Notes: generated by a model from the sequence alone, not told the origin. Numbered from the stretch's first letter, positions 34,032-42,408 are shown. The stretch: DNA of 64,000 bases from Candidatus Electrothrix scaldis (GCA_033584155.1 CP138355.1:4987501-5051500); one strand, 5' to 3'. A program made the numbers and translations.

Positions 34032-34808
34032 CTAGGTGAGCATCTCTGGCAATTCTCAATTTGAATTCAGACAGGATAAGTGCGCCCAATTTTCATGAAA
34101 ACTGCGGAAATTGGCCCCAAAACGTAACGGATCTGAAGAAAAGCTATATTCAGAGGTGTTTTTGTTTTCCCCTGAGAACCAATTTTTAAAAAATTGAGCT
34201 TTTCTTACCGGAATTGCTTTACCCAGACCATGAATCGCTCAATTTAGGTGGCAACATGTGGAGTTTTTATTCCTGCCTTCGGGATGAAGGAGCAGTCTCC
34301 GGCAAGAATTCTGTGAGGAGAACAGAACCTCTCCACAAGTTGCTTGTTAAAATTGAAAAAATCAAATTCTTTCTCAAAATGACTCCGGTATGTTTTCTCG
34401 GAGAAGCGACCATGTCGGGCCATCGCAAGAAAATTGATACGGCCCGGCAGAGCGATGAAGAGAATAAAAATATGGATCAGGGCATTTTTTCTGACAGCTT
34501 TGATTCCCTCTATTTCGCTTAAAATACTTCTTATTTTTTGTTTCAACACTCTGTATGTCCAGTAATAATTTCAAGAAAGTCTCTGGACAACAGAGAGACA
34601 AGATAAAGATAAGGTTGTTTTTATTCAAGCTTTTTTAGTCCTAAGAGGCTCTAAGTATCATTTGCCTCGCTGCTGAAAAAAAATTACCGAACCATTGTTA
34701 AGACACAACGTGCATCAACAAAAACACCGAAGCCAGCCAGATGAGGCGCGAGCACTTTCCCGGCAAAGGACTGCTCGGTCTGTCCTTCGGCAGTGATATG
34801 CAGACGAA

Positions 34809-35927
34809 TCACGGCTGACCTCCCAGCACGTTCTTTTCCCATAACTCAGAGAGACTGTAACGCTCAAGCCAGTCCTGCAACTGTTCAGGATCAAGTTTTT
34901 TAAAAACAGAACAACCTTTCTGCTCATTGCGCTCAACCACAACCACATCTTCTGCGGAAAATTCATCAACAAGACGAGTAGACTGTGTTGCCAGCAGCAC
35001 CTGCGTTTTTTGTGATGCCGAACGAACGATCCCGGCCAATTCTCCAATAGCAGCAGGATGAAGCCCTAGTTCCGGCTCATCCAGGACAATAAAGGTTGGC
35101 AGGAGTTCCGGCGGCTGAAGCAGCAGAGTTGCCAGGGCCATAAAACGGAGGGAACCGTCTGATATCTGATCGGGACCGAATAAATAATCACTGCCTGATG
35201 CATCTTGCCAGTTCAGGCTAACATAATCTTTATTGCCAGGAATCGGCTCCAAGTCGAAGTCATGGAATTGCGGCATAACGCGCTGTACGTGCCGGACGAT
35301 TCGATCATAATATCTTTGATACGCTTTGTTTTGCTTGAGCATATTCAGAAAGGCAGCCAGATTTCCTGCATCGCTACGGAGATATTTGGCATCATCAATA
35401 TAGCCGCGATCTTTAATCTTGGCTGTGTCTGAGGTGTCATGAAACTGATAACTCCGTACCCCCGACAAAAGGCGATACAAGACTGCACTGGTTTTCCTTT
35501 GGTCGCTTGCCAACCCTGATTCACTTCCACCTGCGTCAAGAAAATACTCCTGTGGCTGTGGTGAAGGAGGGCTAATTTTATGATAAATAATCTTTTCGCC
35601 GCTGACGAATAAACGATCCGGCAAGCCGTGCGCGAGTCTCACCTCATAGGTATCATGGGAGGATTCGGATGCAAAGGCAAGCTCAAAGGAAATGGATTCG
35701 GTGTGTTTGGGGCCGTAAAAAAGCAGGTGGCTGACCCCGTATTTACCCACGTATTGCTGCAAGGCTCCGCTTGTCATGAAATTGAGCATCTTGAAGAATG
35801 AAACCAGATTACTTTTGCCGGAACCGTTAGCTCCGAGCAGGACCGTCAGGTCACCGAAGGGAATGCGTTGACCGACACGGCCATCAATAGATTTGTATCC
35901 CTTTATATGCACTTCTTTCAGTTTCAT
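34809..35927 (-). CDS. AAA ATPase of the RecF/OLD-like group, partner of DUF4276
   Basis: The 372-residue protein begins MKLKEVHIKGYKSI and has Walker A LLGANGSGKSNLVSFF (about 31-46). A signature-like ISDGSLRFMALATLLL (about 255) is followed by Walker B FIVLDEPELGLHP (about 280) and a switch LLATQSTRLVDEF. This is the ABC-type ATPase of AAA_21/AAA_15 proteins. Its stop overlaps the DUF4276 start (GTGA). AAA plus Toprim-like pairs act in several anti-phage systems (OLD/Gabija/PARIS type). This pair may be such a system, but its effector is broken by IS-B. Confidence 0.88.
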   Translation of the reverse strand: MKLKEVHIKGYKSIDGRVGQRIPFGDLTVLLGANGSGKSNLVSFFKMLNFMTSGALQQYVGKYGVSHLLFYGPKHTESISFELAFASESSHDTYEVRLAHGLPDRLFVSGEKIIYHKISPPSPQPQEYFLDAGGSESGLASDQRKTSAVLYRLLSGVRSYQFHDTSDTAKIKDRGYIDDAKYLRSDAGNLAAFLNMLKQNKAYQRYYDRIVRHVQRVMPQFHDFDLEPIPGNKDYVSLNWQDASGSDYLFGPDQISDGSLRFMALATLLLQPPELLPTFIVLDEPELGLHPAAIGELAGIVRSASQKTQVLLATQSTRLVDEFSAEDVVVVERNEQKGCSVFKKLDPEQLQDWLERYSLSELWEKNVLGGQP

Positions 35928-36134
35928 GACGCTCTCCGACAGAACAGCCTTTCTTTCCCGCTGATATTTTATTAAGATTGCGCCTTATTATGGTGTAGCT
36001 TCATGGTGATGTCAATATGTTTGGCACCCCGTGCCTCCGGGACCTGTTCCTTGTCCTAAAGGGACAGCCGGGTAGGGAGGTAACATCAATCGAAGATTGT
36101 ATCAGCTTGGAAATAATATTTATTGAGGATTATT

Positions 36135-36857
36135 ATGGTACAAGGCAAACTCCAGCTCGGTGATTCTGTCATTGTAAAACCGAATGTTGAAGAACTTGAT
36201 TTAAATATCAACATTGGCGGATGGCAGGGACGGGTCGCTGAAATCGAAGAAGAAGACGGCCTGATTGGTATAGATTGGGATAGCCTGACTCTCAAGCAGA
36301 TACCTGACAAAACGATTGTCTACTGTGAAGTAGAAGGGTTGGACTGGGCCAGAGCGTATCTTGAACCAGCAGATGTTGAACAAACAACAGCCAGAGATAC
36401 CGAGGATGATGTTGTAAAAGCAATTGAAGACATTGAAAGCAAGCATGATTTTACTTGGACAGATGAAGATCCTGAAGAATCAGAGGAAATAGACAGGAGA
36501 ATACAGGCCGTCTTAGACAACGCTGAAGATGAGAGTGAAGAGGCGGCCTTTGAGGTATGGCAGGAGTATCTTGAGGATGAGTTGGAATTTCCCTTTGAGG
36601 CAGAGATCTTTGAGTGTCAAGAGGAGGGGCCGTTACAAGAAGGAGATCAGGTAACGGTAGTGGATATTTATGAAGATGATGATGAAGAATATGATGTTTT
36701 TGATGATGATATTGAGGATATCTATGGAATACTGGTGTCGTTACGGCATGGACGCGAGAAGTATGAGTTTCCCTTATGTGATTTAGAAGTCCTGGATAAA
36801 TCCTCGTCTAACTATCAGCCAGTAAAAGATTATGCGATCTGGCTTGCAAATCGTTGA
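36135..36857 (+). CDS. Acidic calcium-binding-like protein (240 aa)
   Basis: The start at 36135 (MVQGKLQLGDSV) follows TTGAGGATTATT. The protein has an SH3-like first part (VIVKPNVEEL..GWQGRVAEIEEEDG..GIDWDSLTL) and an acidic linker. A second unit has YLEDELEFPFEAEI, DQVTVVDIYEDDDEEY and YEFPLCDLEVLDKSS. The FPFEAE motif and ending YAIWLANR are typical of bacterial proteins annotated as calcium-binding. It is soluble and probably cytoplasmic. Role unknown. Confidence 0.7.
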   Translation: MVQGKLQLGDSVIVKPNVEELDLNINIGGWQGRVAEIEEEDGLIGIDWDSLTLKQIPDKTIVYCEVEGLDWARAYLEPADVEQTTARDTEDDVVKAIEDIESKHDFTWTDEDPEESEEIDRRIQAVLDNAEDESEEAAFEVWQEYLEDELEFPFEAEIFECQEEGPLQEGDQVTVVDIYEDDDEEYDVFDDDIEDIYGILVSLRHGREKYEFPLCDLEVLDKSSSNYQPVKDYAIWLANR

Positions 36858-36939
36858 GGTGTTGCGATTCGTTCCACTGTTAACGTTGCGTCCCTCCGGG
36901 ATACCCTTTTTTGCGTGAAGAGCAATCCCCCTGTGACGC

Positions 36940-37194
36940 GGGATAATCCCCATGTGAATGATGACCAATTTGTACCGAACAATGACAATCTCCTTGGGGA
37001 TAATGATGATCCCCTATGGAATGATGACAATCCCCAAGGGGAGGAAGGCGATCCCCTTGTGACCGACGATAATCCCCAAGGGGCGAAAGGTAATCCCCTT
37101 GAGGTGGACGATGATTACCAAGGGGCGAAGGGCAATCCCCTTGTGACGGACTATTACCCCTAAGGGGCGGAAGACGATCCCCTTGTCCCGGAGG
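36940..37194. repeat. 42-bp tandem repeats with CCCCAAGGGG core
   Basis: Four units lie at 37029-37070, 37071-37112, 37113-37154 and 37155-37194, with decayed units to the left from about 36940. Each 42-bp unit has two 21-bp halves, one with CCCCAAGGGG and one with ATCCCCTTG. Both strands stay open because 42 is divisible by 3: one strand would give a 14-residue repeat (HKGIAFRPLGIIV-like), the other DNPQGAKGNPLVTD. No ribosome-binding site supports either, so I regard it as non-coding repeat. Confidence 0.75.
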
Positions 37195-37230
37195 GACAAC
37201 CGATAATAGCCCCGTGATTTATCGCGGGGC
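37184..37230. repeat. REP-like palindromic element
   Basis: TGTCCCGGAGGGACA (hairpin) is followed by GCCCCG..CGGGGC around TGATTTATCG. The gene-free stretch 36858-37325 consists of this, the 42-bp repeats and short flanks. Similar paired hairpins are common between genes in related genomes, though no second close copy is in this window. Confidence 0.5.
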
Positions 37231-37591
37231 GGGGTGTAGGGTAATTATGTCTTCTTTATCAATGTATGAGGTGCGCAGGCAATGATGGATAAAGAGCTAC
37301 TGAAGGCGATAATAATGAGGTGATTATGTCCTTACTAACCAACAAGTATTTTGTTGTGTTCGGCATTCCGCTCATACTCATATTCTGCGGAGCCATAATC
37401 AAAAAGCTAACTCGTGGCAGAAGTATCTCGCCTACGCAAGAGTTAGAAGACTGGTTCCTCGGCATTGAACTAATCTTCTCCGCCTTCACGTCAGCTGTTT
37501 TCAAGATGATTGAGATAGCACGTTCACTACAGAGACAGGCTGCATCTTCAGTCAATACTCTTCCACCTAAAGATATGGAGAAGATGTATCA

Positions 37592-39265
37592 CCTAAATCC
37601 TGCAATTGATCTTTTTGGCTCAAATGACTAACCATTTGGTGTTGTAGAAAACCAAAAATTCTGAAAATAGTTATCAGTTGATAGTAAAAAACACCGAAAA
37701 GTGCTGTTTCCAGATAAGCAGATGCCTCTTTAAGGCTGATCAAGTAGAATATTTTGCCCCACAAGACGCACTAATCCTGTTGATGGAAAAAAATATTTCA
37801 AAAAAAGAGGTAGTAGTGCTGGTCAGTACAGCCCCACCGCCACCCAGTCATCCCACTGAGTGGAATACAGCATTCGTTCGGGAACAAATAGCTTTTGCTG
37901 CCGTCCACCAGTAGTATACTTCCCAGCCACCCGAACGAGAAATGTACGAATTGTACCTGGCTCCCAGCGACGTAATACAGCATTACCGCTCAATAAAGCC
38001 ATCCATCGTATCGTGTTGTATGCCAGAATAGCAGCTTGAAACAACACACTATTTGCCCAGAAATCTTCTGTCTTGATATGTACCAACGCAGTCTGGTTTT
38101 TTGCTTCCTCAATCCAGGTTTCACAAGTTGCTCGTTGGCCGTATCGTTTGTGGACCTGCCATGGATCAGCAATCTCACTGACCACATAACAGAAGTAATC
38201 GAACTCCTTCATCTCAAACAGGGTCGCTGGTTTTGCCGGGTCAGCCGGTTTCTCTCTGCGGACCGCAACAAAGAGTCGGGTCGAAGACCAGGTCGTACAT
38301 TTATGAAAAAAGATACATTGTTCCCAACCGGCCTGCCCGGGGACCGGCTCCCAGGATTGTTTGGACAGAAGGGTGACCAGCCCCTTGAGCTTAACCTTGA
38401 TCAGGTAACTATGACCATACTGATCCAAAAGATCAAGCAGGGCACCAACAAAAAAACCGCTGTCGCCCCTGAACAAAATCCGGGTTCCATTGGGAAGGTG
38501 TGCCAGAAGTTGCTTGGTAAACTCGACAATACCATTACTTGTATAGGCATTGCCGCATCGAAGCCACCCTTGCAATATCTCTTTGCTTTCAGCGCAAAAT
38601 GCAAGCAGAGGATGATACGATTTTGCACCGCGTTTATGTGGATTAAACCCTTTGGCCGCTCCTTGCTGAGAACCGTATACCGTCTTTTCTGTGGAATCCA
38701 CATCAACAACCAGACAGTGGGCTGCACCGACTTTACTTTTCCCGGATCGCAATCCCTTACGCCACATGCGAGCACGCAACCGATGATTAAGAACTTCCAG
38801 GTTATTGATATGACGATAGCTGAATGTTCGAAAAAGGCGGCCAAAGGTTGTTTCGTCCGGGATTAACCGCCATCCTGCTATCCGGCAAAGTACGCTATCT
38901 GCCCAGACTGTTGCAATATTGCTGATAGAACGAGCTCCGCCGATAATAGCTATCAAAGGGAGAAATATTATATCAACTGCATCATAAGTGGCGGTGGCTC
39001 CGCGTTGATGTTCTAAAGTTTCCTGGATAAGCTGGCCAACATTATGTTTTTGCAGGAACTTTACGGCAGGAATCAAGCCTGCCTGTGCTGTAACCCCTTT
39101 TGCTCCTTTATTAATTTGTATTTTTTTGGGCGAGACTCGGGCAGATCGTTTATTCTGTTTAGACTTCATAAAAATAGTGACCCTCTTCTGTAGTAATTTT
39201 ACCTTTAACATATTGAGGATTATACTATTTTTACGATACCCTTTCAACTAATTGCAGGATTTAGG
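37592..39265 (-). mobile_element. IS-E: IS1380 family element (1674 bp)
   Basis: The 16-bp inverted repeat is CCTAAATCCTGCAATT, and the 5-bp duplication TATCA lies at 37587-37591 and 39266-39270. It starts with CCTAAAT like IS-C, and the transposases belong to the same broad family but differ clearly. It is complete, with an intact transposase. Confidence 0.95.
37823..39169 (-). CDS. IS-E transposase (IS1380 family)
   Basis: I take the ATG at 39169 (MKSKQNKRSARVSPKK) as start; the frame is open upstream to 39247 but without a ribosome-binding site. Motifs: CLVVDVDSTEKTVYGSQQGA (first Asp), KRGAKSYHPLLAF, TRILFRGDSGFFVGALLDLL (second Asp) and a C-terminal ATCETWIEEAKNQ (Glu). VYG.Q.GA and YHPLLAF are clear IS1380 family marks. 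Undamaged. Confidence 0.92.
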   Translation of the reverse strand: MKSKQNKRSARVSPKKIQINKGAKGVTAQAGLIPAVKFLQKHNVGQLIQETLEHQRGATATYDAVDIIFLPLIAIIGGARSISNIATVWADSVLCRIAGWRLIPDETTFGRLFRTFSYRHINNLEVLNHRLRARMWRKGLRSGKSKVGAAHCLVVDVDSTEKTVYGSQQGAAKGFNPHKRGAKSYHPLLAFCAESKEILQGWLRCGNAYTSNGIVEFTKQLLAHLPNGTRILFRGDSGFFVGALLDLLDQYGHSYLIKVKLKGLVTLLSKQSWEPVPGQAGWEQCIFFHKCTTWSSTRLFVAVRREKPADPAKPATLFEMKEFDYFCYVVSEIADPWQVHKRYGQRATCETWIEEAKNQTALVHIKTEDFWANSVLFQAAILAYNTIRWMALLSGNAVLRRWEPGTIRTFLVRVAGKYTTGGRQQKLFVPERMLYSTQWDDWVAVGLY

Positions 39266-39437
39266 TATCAATATGTCCTGTTCCTATTCGTCAGTTTCAT
39301 TGCTCTTATCATAATCATGTTTATTCATCAGCGTGGCATAGACTGGAACAGAAAAACACGTACTATATTGTTGGGCATTGTAACGAACATATTAGGTGCG
39401 ATAGCAATTGTAGCATTCTACTCTATATAAGGAAGCT

Positions 39438-41798
39438 ATGAACAAAGAAAACAAAAGGTTTACTGGCTACATATCTATCATTTCAGGCTCAGTCGCCTTG
39501 CTAGGTATATTTATTATGTTCATATCTTTTATAGGGATGAACTTTGATATACTCACAAGTGTCATCATCATGCTGATAACAATATTATCTGCATTTCTCT
39601 ATATATGGATGCTCAAACAAGAGCAACGTCGCGCTGCCCAATTACAGGAGATTATCAAGTTGTCGCTGCTGACCCAGCTTGATCTCAGCGACAAGAACTT
39701 GACCAAACTGCCGCCCGAATTGTTCCAGCTAACCAAGTTGACGGGTCTGGAAGTTCTTAACCTCAGTGGTAATCAGTTTGCAACGTTTCCGCCGGAAATC
39801 TTTGAGCTGACGAATTTGACACTGCTTGACCTCAGCAATAATCAGCTCACAGCTTTGCCGCCGAACATCCTTCAGCTAACTAATCTGGAAGTTCTCAACC
39901 TCAGCGGCAACAAACTGACAACATTACCGCCGGAACTCTTCGAGCTGACGAGCCTGATCCTGCTTAACCTCAGCGGTAATCAGCTCACTAGCCTACCGCC
40001 AGAAATTCTTGGGCTGACAAATTTGACTCTGCTTGACCTCAGCAATAATCTGCTCAAGACTCTACCGCAGGAAATCACCCAGCTAACCAGACTGGAAAAG
40101 CTTTACCTTAAAGGCTGTCCGCTCACCTCACCTCCGGCAGAAACCGCACAACAGGGAATAGAGGCTGTGCGCAGCTATTTTGTCTCCCTGAAAGAAGACG
40201 TGCAGCCCTTAAATGAGGTAAAAGTTATCTTAATCGGTGATGGAGCAGCAGGAAAGACTTCCTTAGTCAAGAGGCTATTTGGCGAGAAGTTTGACCACTG
40301 CGAAGCCACTACGCACGGCATCAATATCCATAACTGGCAGGTGCAGGCCGGGGACAAGGCCATCAAGGTCAATCTCTGGGACTTCGGCGGCCAAGAGATA
40401 ATGCACGCCACACATCAGTTCTTCCTTTCCCGCCGCAGCCTTTATGTGCTGGTCGTGGATGGCCGGAGAGATGAGCGGCCTGAATATTGGTTGCGGCACG
40501 TCGAGGCTTTCGGCGGAGACTCACCTGTCCTGATAGTCCTCAATAAGTACGATATCAACCCGAACTTTAATGTTAACCGACCTTTCCTGCAGGAAAAGTA
40601 TCCAAACATCAAGGCATTCTTTCGAACCTCTTGCGCAACCGGCCTAGGCATAGAGGATTTTCGGAAGATTCTAATTGGCGAGCTGACGCAGATACCTCTG
40701 GCCGAAACCCGTTGGCCGCAAAGCTGGTTTCGAGTCAAGCAGAGGATAGAGAATCTGAATAAACCATATATCAGCAGTAATGAATACGCATCCCTCTGTA
40801 AAGAGGAAGGCATCACGGAGCAAGATAGTCAAGAGGTGCTGGTTGACTTCCTCAATGATCTAGGCGCAGCCGTACATTTCGATGACTATGTTCTGAATGC
40901 CATGTATGTGCTTGATCCGCTCTGGGTGACGCAGGCAGTGTATAAGATCATCACGGCCAAGGAGATAACGGACAGCAACGGTCTTCTGCATGTGGCAAGC
41001 CTGACGGAAATTCTGCGGCATGAAGAAGGGGAAAAGCACTCCTGGCCGGTACATACGCATGTATTTATTCTGGAGCTGATGAAAAAGTTTCAGCTCTGCT
41101 GGGGTATAGGCGAACAGGCAGTGCTCCTCCCGCAGCTCATTCCTGTTGATGAACCGGAATTTGTCTTTGACTATAGCGGCTCATTGAGTTTCGTTCTTCA
41201 GTATCAGGATTTCCTTCCTCCCTCGGTTTTTCCTCACTTCATGGTCAAGGTGCATCAAAGTATCAAGCCGGGTCTATGCTGGCGGACTGGGGTGGTGCTG
41301 ACGGACCAACGGAGCGGGGCACAGGCCTTAGTCAAGGCGGATGTGGAAGCTCGACGTATCAATCTCTGGGTGCATGGCGAACGCCCTAGGGAGTATCTGC
41401 ACTATCTCCGCTATCTGCTGGCCGATATTAACAGCAGCTTTGAGAAACTCACCGTCAGCGAGCGCGTGCCCATGCCGGATGACCCGCAACGGACAGCGGA
41501 CTATGAGACACTTCGGAAATGTGCAGAGCGGGGCATCGAGCGATACATGCCGGACGGATCTGACAAAGATTACAGTGTGCGTCAACTGCTTGGCTTGGTG
41601 CAGCCCAAGAATAGATATGAATTGCTCGGGCTGGCTAAAAAGGTTGATCCCCAAGATGAGGACAAAGATTTTTTAGCTGAACTGCTTACCGGAATAGTTC
41701 CATCCAAGGTGACCGTACTCGGGATAACCTTTAACCTCCACGGCTTCTTCAAGGAGCTGCTGGCTCGGCAGAAGCAGAAGCGCAGGCAGGGCAAATAA
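39438..41798 (+). CDS. Membrane-anchored ROCO protein (LRR-Roc-COR)
   Basis: The 786-residue protein has two N-terminal membrane helices (about 10-55). Seven or eight leucine-rich repeats follow (about 75-240, LTxLPPEIxxLTNLxxLDLSxNQ). A Roc GTPase (about 262-430) has P-loop GDGAAGKTS, WDFGGQE and NKYD, and a COR dimerisation domain runs to about residue 700. No kinase is attached. ROCO proteins are GTP-controlled switches and scaffolds. The membrane anchor plus the disrupted membrane gene just upstream suggest a membrane-associated signalling unit. The GTPase motifs are complete, so it should be active. Confidence 0.93.
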   Translation: MNKENKRFTGYISIISGSVALLGIFIMFISFIGMNFDILTSVIIMLITILSAFLYIWMLKQEQRRAAQLQEIIKLSLLTQLDLSDKNLTKLPPELFQLTKLTGLEVLNLSGNQFATFPPEIFELTNLTLLDLSNNQLTALPPNILQLTNLEVLNLSGNKLTTLPPELFELTSLILLNLSGNQLTSLPPEILGLTNLTLLDLSNNLLKTLPQEITQLTRLEKLYLKGCPLTSPPAETAQQGIEAVRSYFVSLKEDVQPLNEVKVILIGDGAAGKTSLVKRLFGEKFDHCEATTHGINIHNWQVQAGDKAIKVNLWDFGGQEIMHATHQFFLSRRSLYVLVVDGRRDERPEYWLRHVEAFGGDSPVLIVLNKYDINPNFNVNRPFLQEKYPNIKAFFRTSCATGLGIEDFRKILIGELTQIPLAETRWPQSWFRVKQRIENLNKPYISSNEYASLCKEEGITEQDSQEVLVDFLNDLGAAVHFDDYVLNAMYVLDPLWVTQAVYKIITAKEITDSNGLLHVASLTEILRHEEGEKHSWPVHTHVFILELMKKFQLCWGIGEQAVLLPQLIPVDEPEFVFDYSGSLSFVLQYQDFLPPSVFPHFMVKVHQSIKPGLCWRTGVVLTDQRSGAQALVKADVEARRINLWVHGERPREYLHYLRYLLADINSSFEKLTVSERVPMPDDPQRTADYETLRKCAERGIERYMPDGSDKDYSVRQLLGLVQPKNRYELLGLAKKVDPQDEDKDFLAELLTGIVPSKVTVLGITFNLHGFFKELLARQKQKRRQGK

Positions 41799-41945
41799 AA
41801 CTCACCAGTGACTTTATCAGAAACTTACCGGTTAGTTTATCCTCAACTCACCAGTGACTTTTCAAAGAACTTACTTACTTAGTTTACCAGGAACTCACCA
41901 GTGAGTTTCAGAAGAACCACCCGGTGAGTTTCAAGAGAACTTCCC
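41799..41945. repeat. Six degenerate 23-24 bp tandem repeats
   Basis: Directly behind the ROCO stop, units of the form AACTCACCAGTGAGTTTcag repeat with variation. Each has a short inverted repeat (ACTCACC/GGTGAGT). The array ends near 41945 with CCCGGTGAGTTT. It is non-coding and could fold as a series of small hairpins. Confidence 0.65.
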
Positions 41946-41971
41946 CCATGAGAAGGCGGGGCCAGCCTGAA

Positions 41972-42154
41972 TCAGGATATATCTTTCGGCTCAGTAAGTG
42001 ACCTGATTCCTTCCAGTATCTCAAGGAACCGCTACTTGGAAACCTGACCATTGAAGAGGTTATTTTGAACAACGAGATACGGATGACGATAGCCCGGCTC
42101 CGAACCTCTCGGCTCACCCAAATCGAGCCAATAGATCTCCCCCTGCCGAATCAC
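41972..42154 (-). pseudogene. MazF/PemK-type toxin with internal deletion
   Basis: A GTG start at 42154 overlaps the antitoxin stop (GTGA). The frame reads IRQGEIYWLDLGEPRGSEPG and YRHPYLVVQNNLFN, which is the N-terminus of MazF. It meets a TAG at 42032 after NGQVSK. In the same frame the next codons read RFLEILEGIRSLTEPKDIS and stop at 41972, which looks like a MazF C-terminus. About 50 central residues are missing, so the toxin is dead. Confidence 0.75.
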
Positions 42155-42408
42155 CACGGCTCCTGCTCTGTTATCCCCTGCTGCACATTCCGCATTGATC
42201 GGACAATATTTTCTTCTTCCTCTGTCGGCTCGTCCTTATACACCGCATTCAGCTGATCAAGCAGACGCTGATTCCGCCGTCTCTCCATAAACTCAAGCAA
42301 TGCCTGCCTGATCACACCGCTTCTGGACGTATTCAGGTCACGAGCCGTCTCTTTGACTTCATTGAACAGATGCTCATCCAAGGAAATCGCTGTTTTTATC
42401 CCGGACAT
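42151..42408 (-). CDS. Ribbon-helix-helix antitoxin of a MazEF-type pair
   Basis: The start at 42408 (MSGIKTAISLDEHLFNEV) follows GAGGAAAGAAAGT. The first 45 residues form the ribbon-helix-helix domain (DLNTSRSGVIRQALLEFM). The C-terminal half is acidic (KDEPTEEEENIVRSM), as in antitoxins that wrap around MazF. It seems intact while its toxin is degenerate. Confidence 0.8.
   Translation of the reverse strand: MSGIKTAISLDEHLFNEVKETARDLNTSRSGVIRQALLEFMERRRNQRLLDQLNAVYKDEPTEEEENIVRSMRNVQQGITEQEPW

Larger units (their letters stand above)
28870..34248 (+). mobile_element. IS-C copy 1: IS1380-like, carrying three further insertions
   Basis: The 17-bp inverted repeat is CCTAAATTGAGCGATTC, and the duplication TGGCA lies at 28865-28869 and 34249-34253. 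It contains MITE copy 2, IS-D (with IS-C copy 2 inside) and a 103-bp mini-element. Subtracting these with their duplications leaves 1739 bp, exactly the length of IS-C copy 2. That confirms every boundary in the nest. Confidence 0.93.
27975..34549 (-). pseudogene. IS-B transposase (IS4 superfamily), split by IS-C
   Basis: The pieces are 34549-34249 and 28864-27975. Joined with TGGCA counted once they give 397 codons, reading PKAGIKTPHVAKFWSGCAS at the join. Motifs include ILAGDCSFIPKAG (first Asp), IADYFVYDGAAA (second Asp) and YYKARFQIEFLFRDAKQ (Glu region, YREK-like). Disrupted but without other damage. Confidence 0.85.
27948..34697 (-). mobile_element. IS-B: IS4-like element, outer shell of the nest
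   Basis: The ends match over 14 bp (CAATGGTTCGGTAA), and the 5-bp duplication TTAAG lies at 27943-27947 and 34698-34702. Without the inserted IS-C copy 1 it is 1366 bp. It carries one minus-strand transposase gene, now split. Confidence 0.9.
27377..34812 (-). pseudogene. DUF4276 (Toprim-like) gene split by a 6.75-kb transposon nest
   Basis: A GTG start at 34812 overlaps the stop of the AAA ATPase (GTGA). The frame reads IRLHITAEGQTEQSFAGKVL and breaks at 34698. It resumes at 27942. Counting the TTAAG duplication once gives an open frame of 227 codons with DARCVLTSRDKRKAREYRGG at the join. Later motifs include MFDFYALPDDFPGY and YIQLHEFEALLF. The AEGQTE start resembles a Toprim Glu motif. In this family the protein pairs with an AAA ATPase, as here. 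The split inactivates it, but excision would restore it exactly. Confidence 0.88.
37326..39430 (+). pseudogene. Small membrane protein gene split by IS-E
   Basis: The pieces are 37326-37591 and 39271-39430. With TATCA counted once they form an open frame of 142 codons, reading KDMEKMYQYVLFLFVSFIA at the join. The protein has an N-terminal helix (YFVVFGIPLILIFCGAII), a middle helical part and two C-terminal helices (FVSFIALIIIMFI and ILLGIVTNILGAIAIVAF). The restored stop lies 7 bp before the ROCO gene, so the two formed an operon. It may have been a membrane partner of that protein. Confidence 0.85.

Noticed and set aside
36940-37194. CRISPR array
   Set aside because: Repeats are contiguous 42-bp units without unique spacers, and no cas genes are present.
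37014-37199. A minus-strand protein with 14-residue repeats
   Set aside because: It comes from the 42-bp DNA repeat; both strands are open for the same reason and neither has a start signal.
41799-41945. CRISPR array
   Set aside because: Units are 23-24 bp, degenerate and adjacent, with no spacers.
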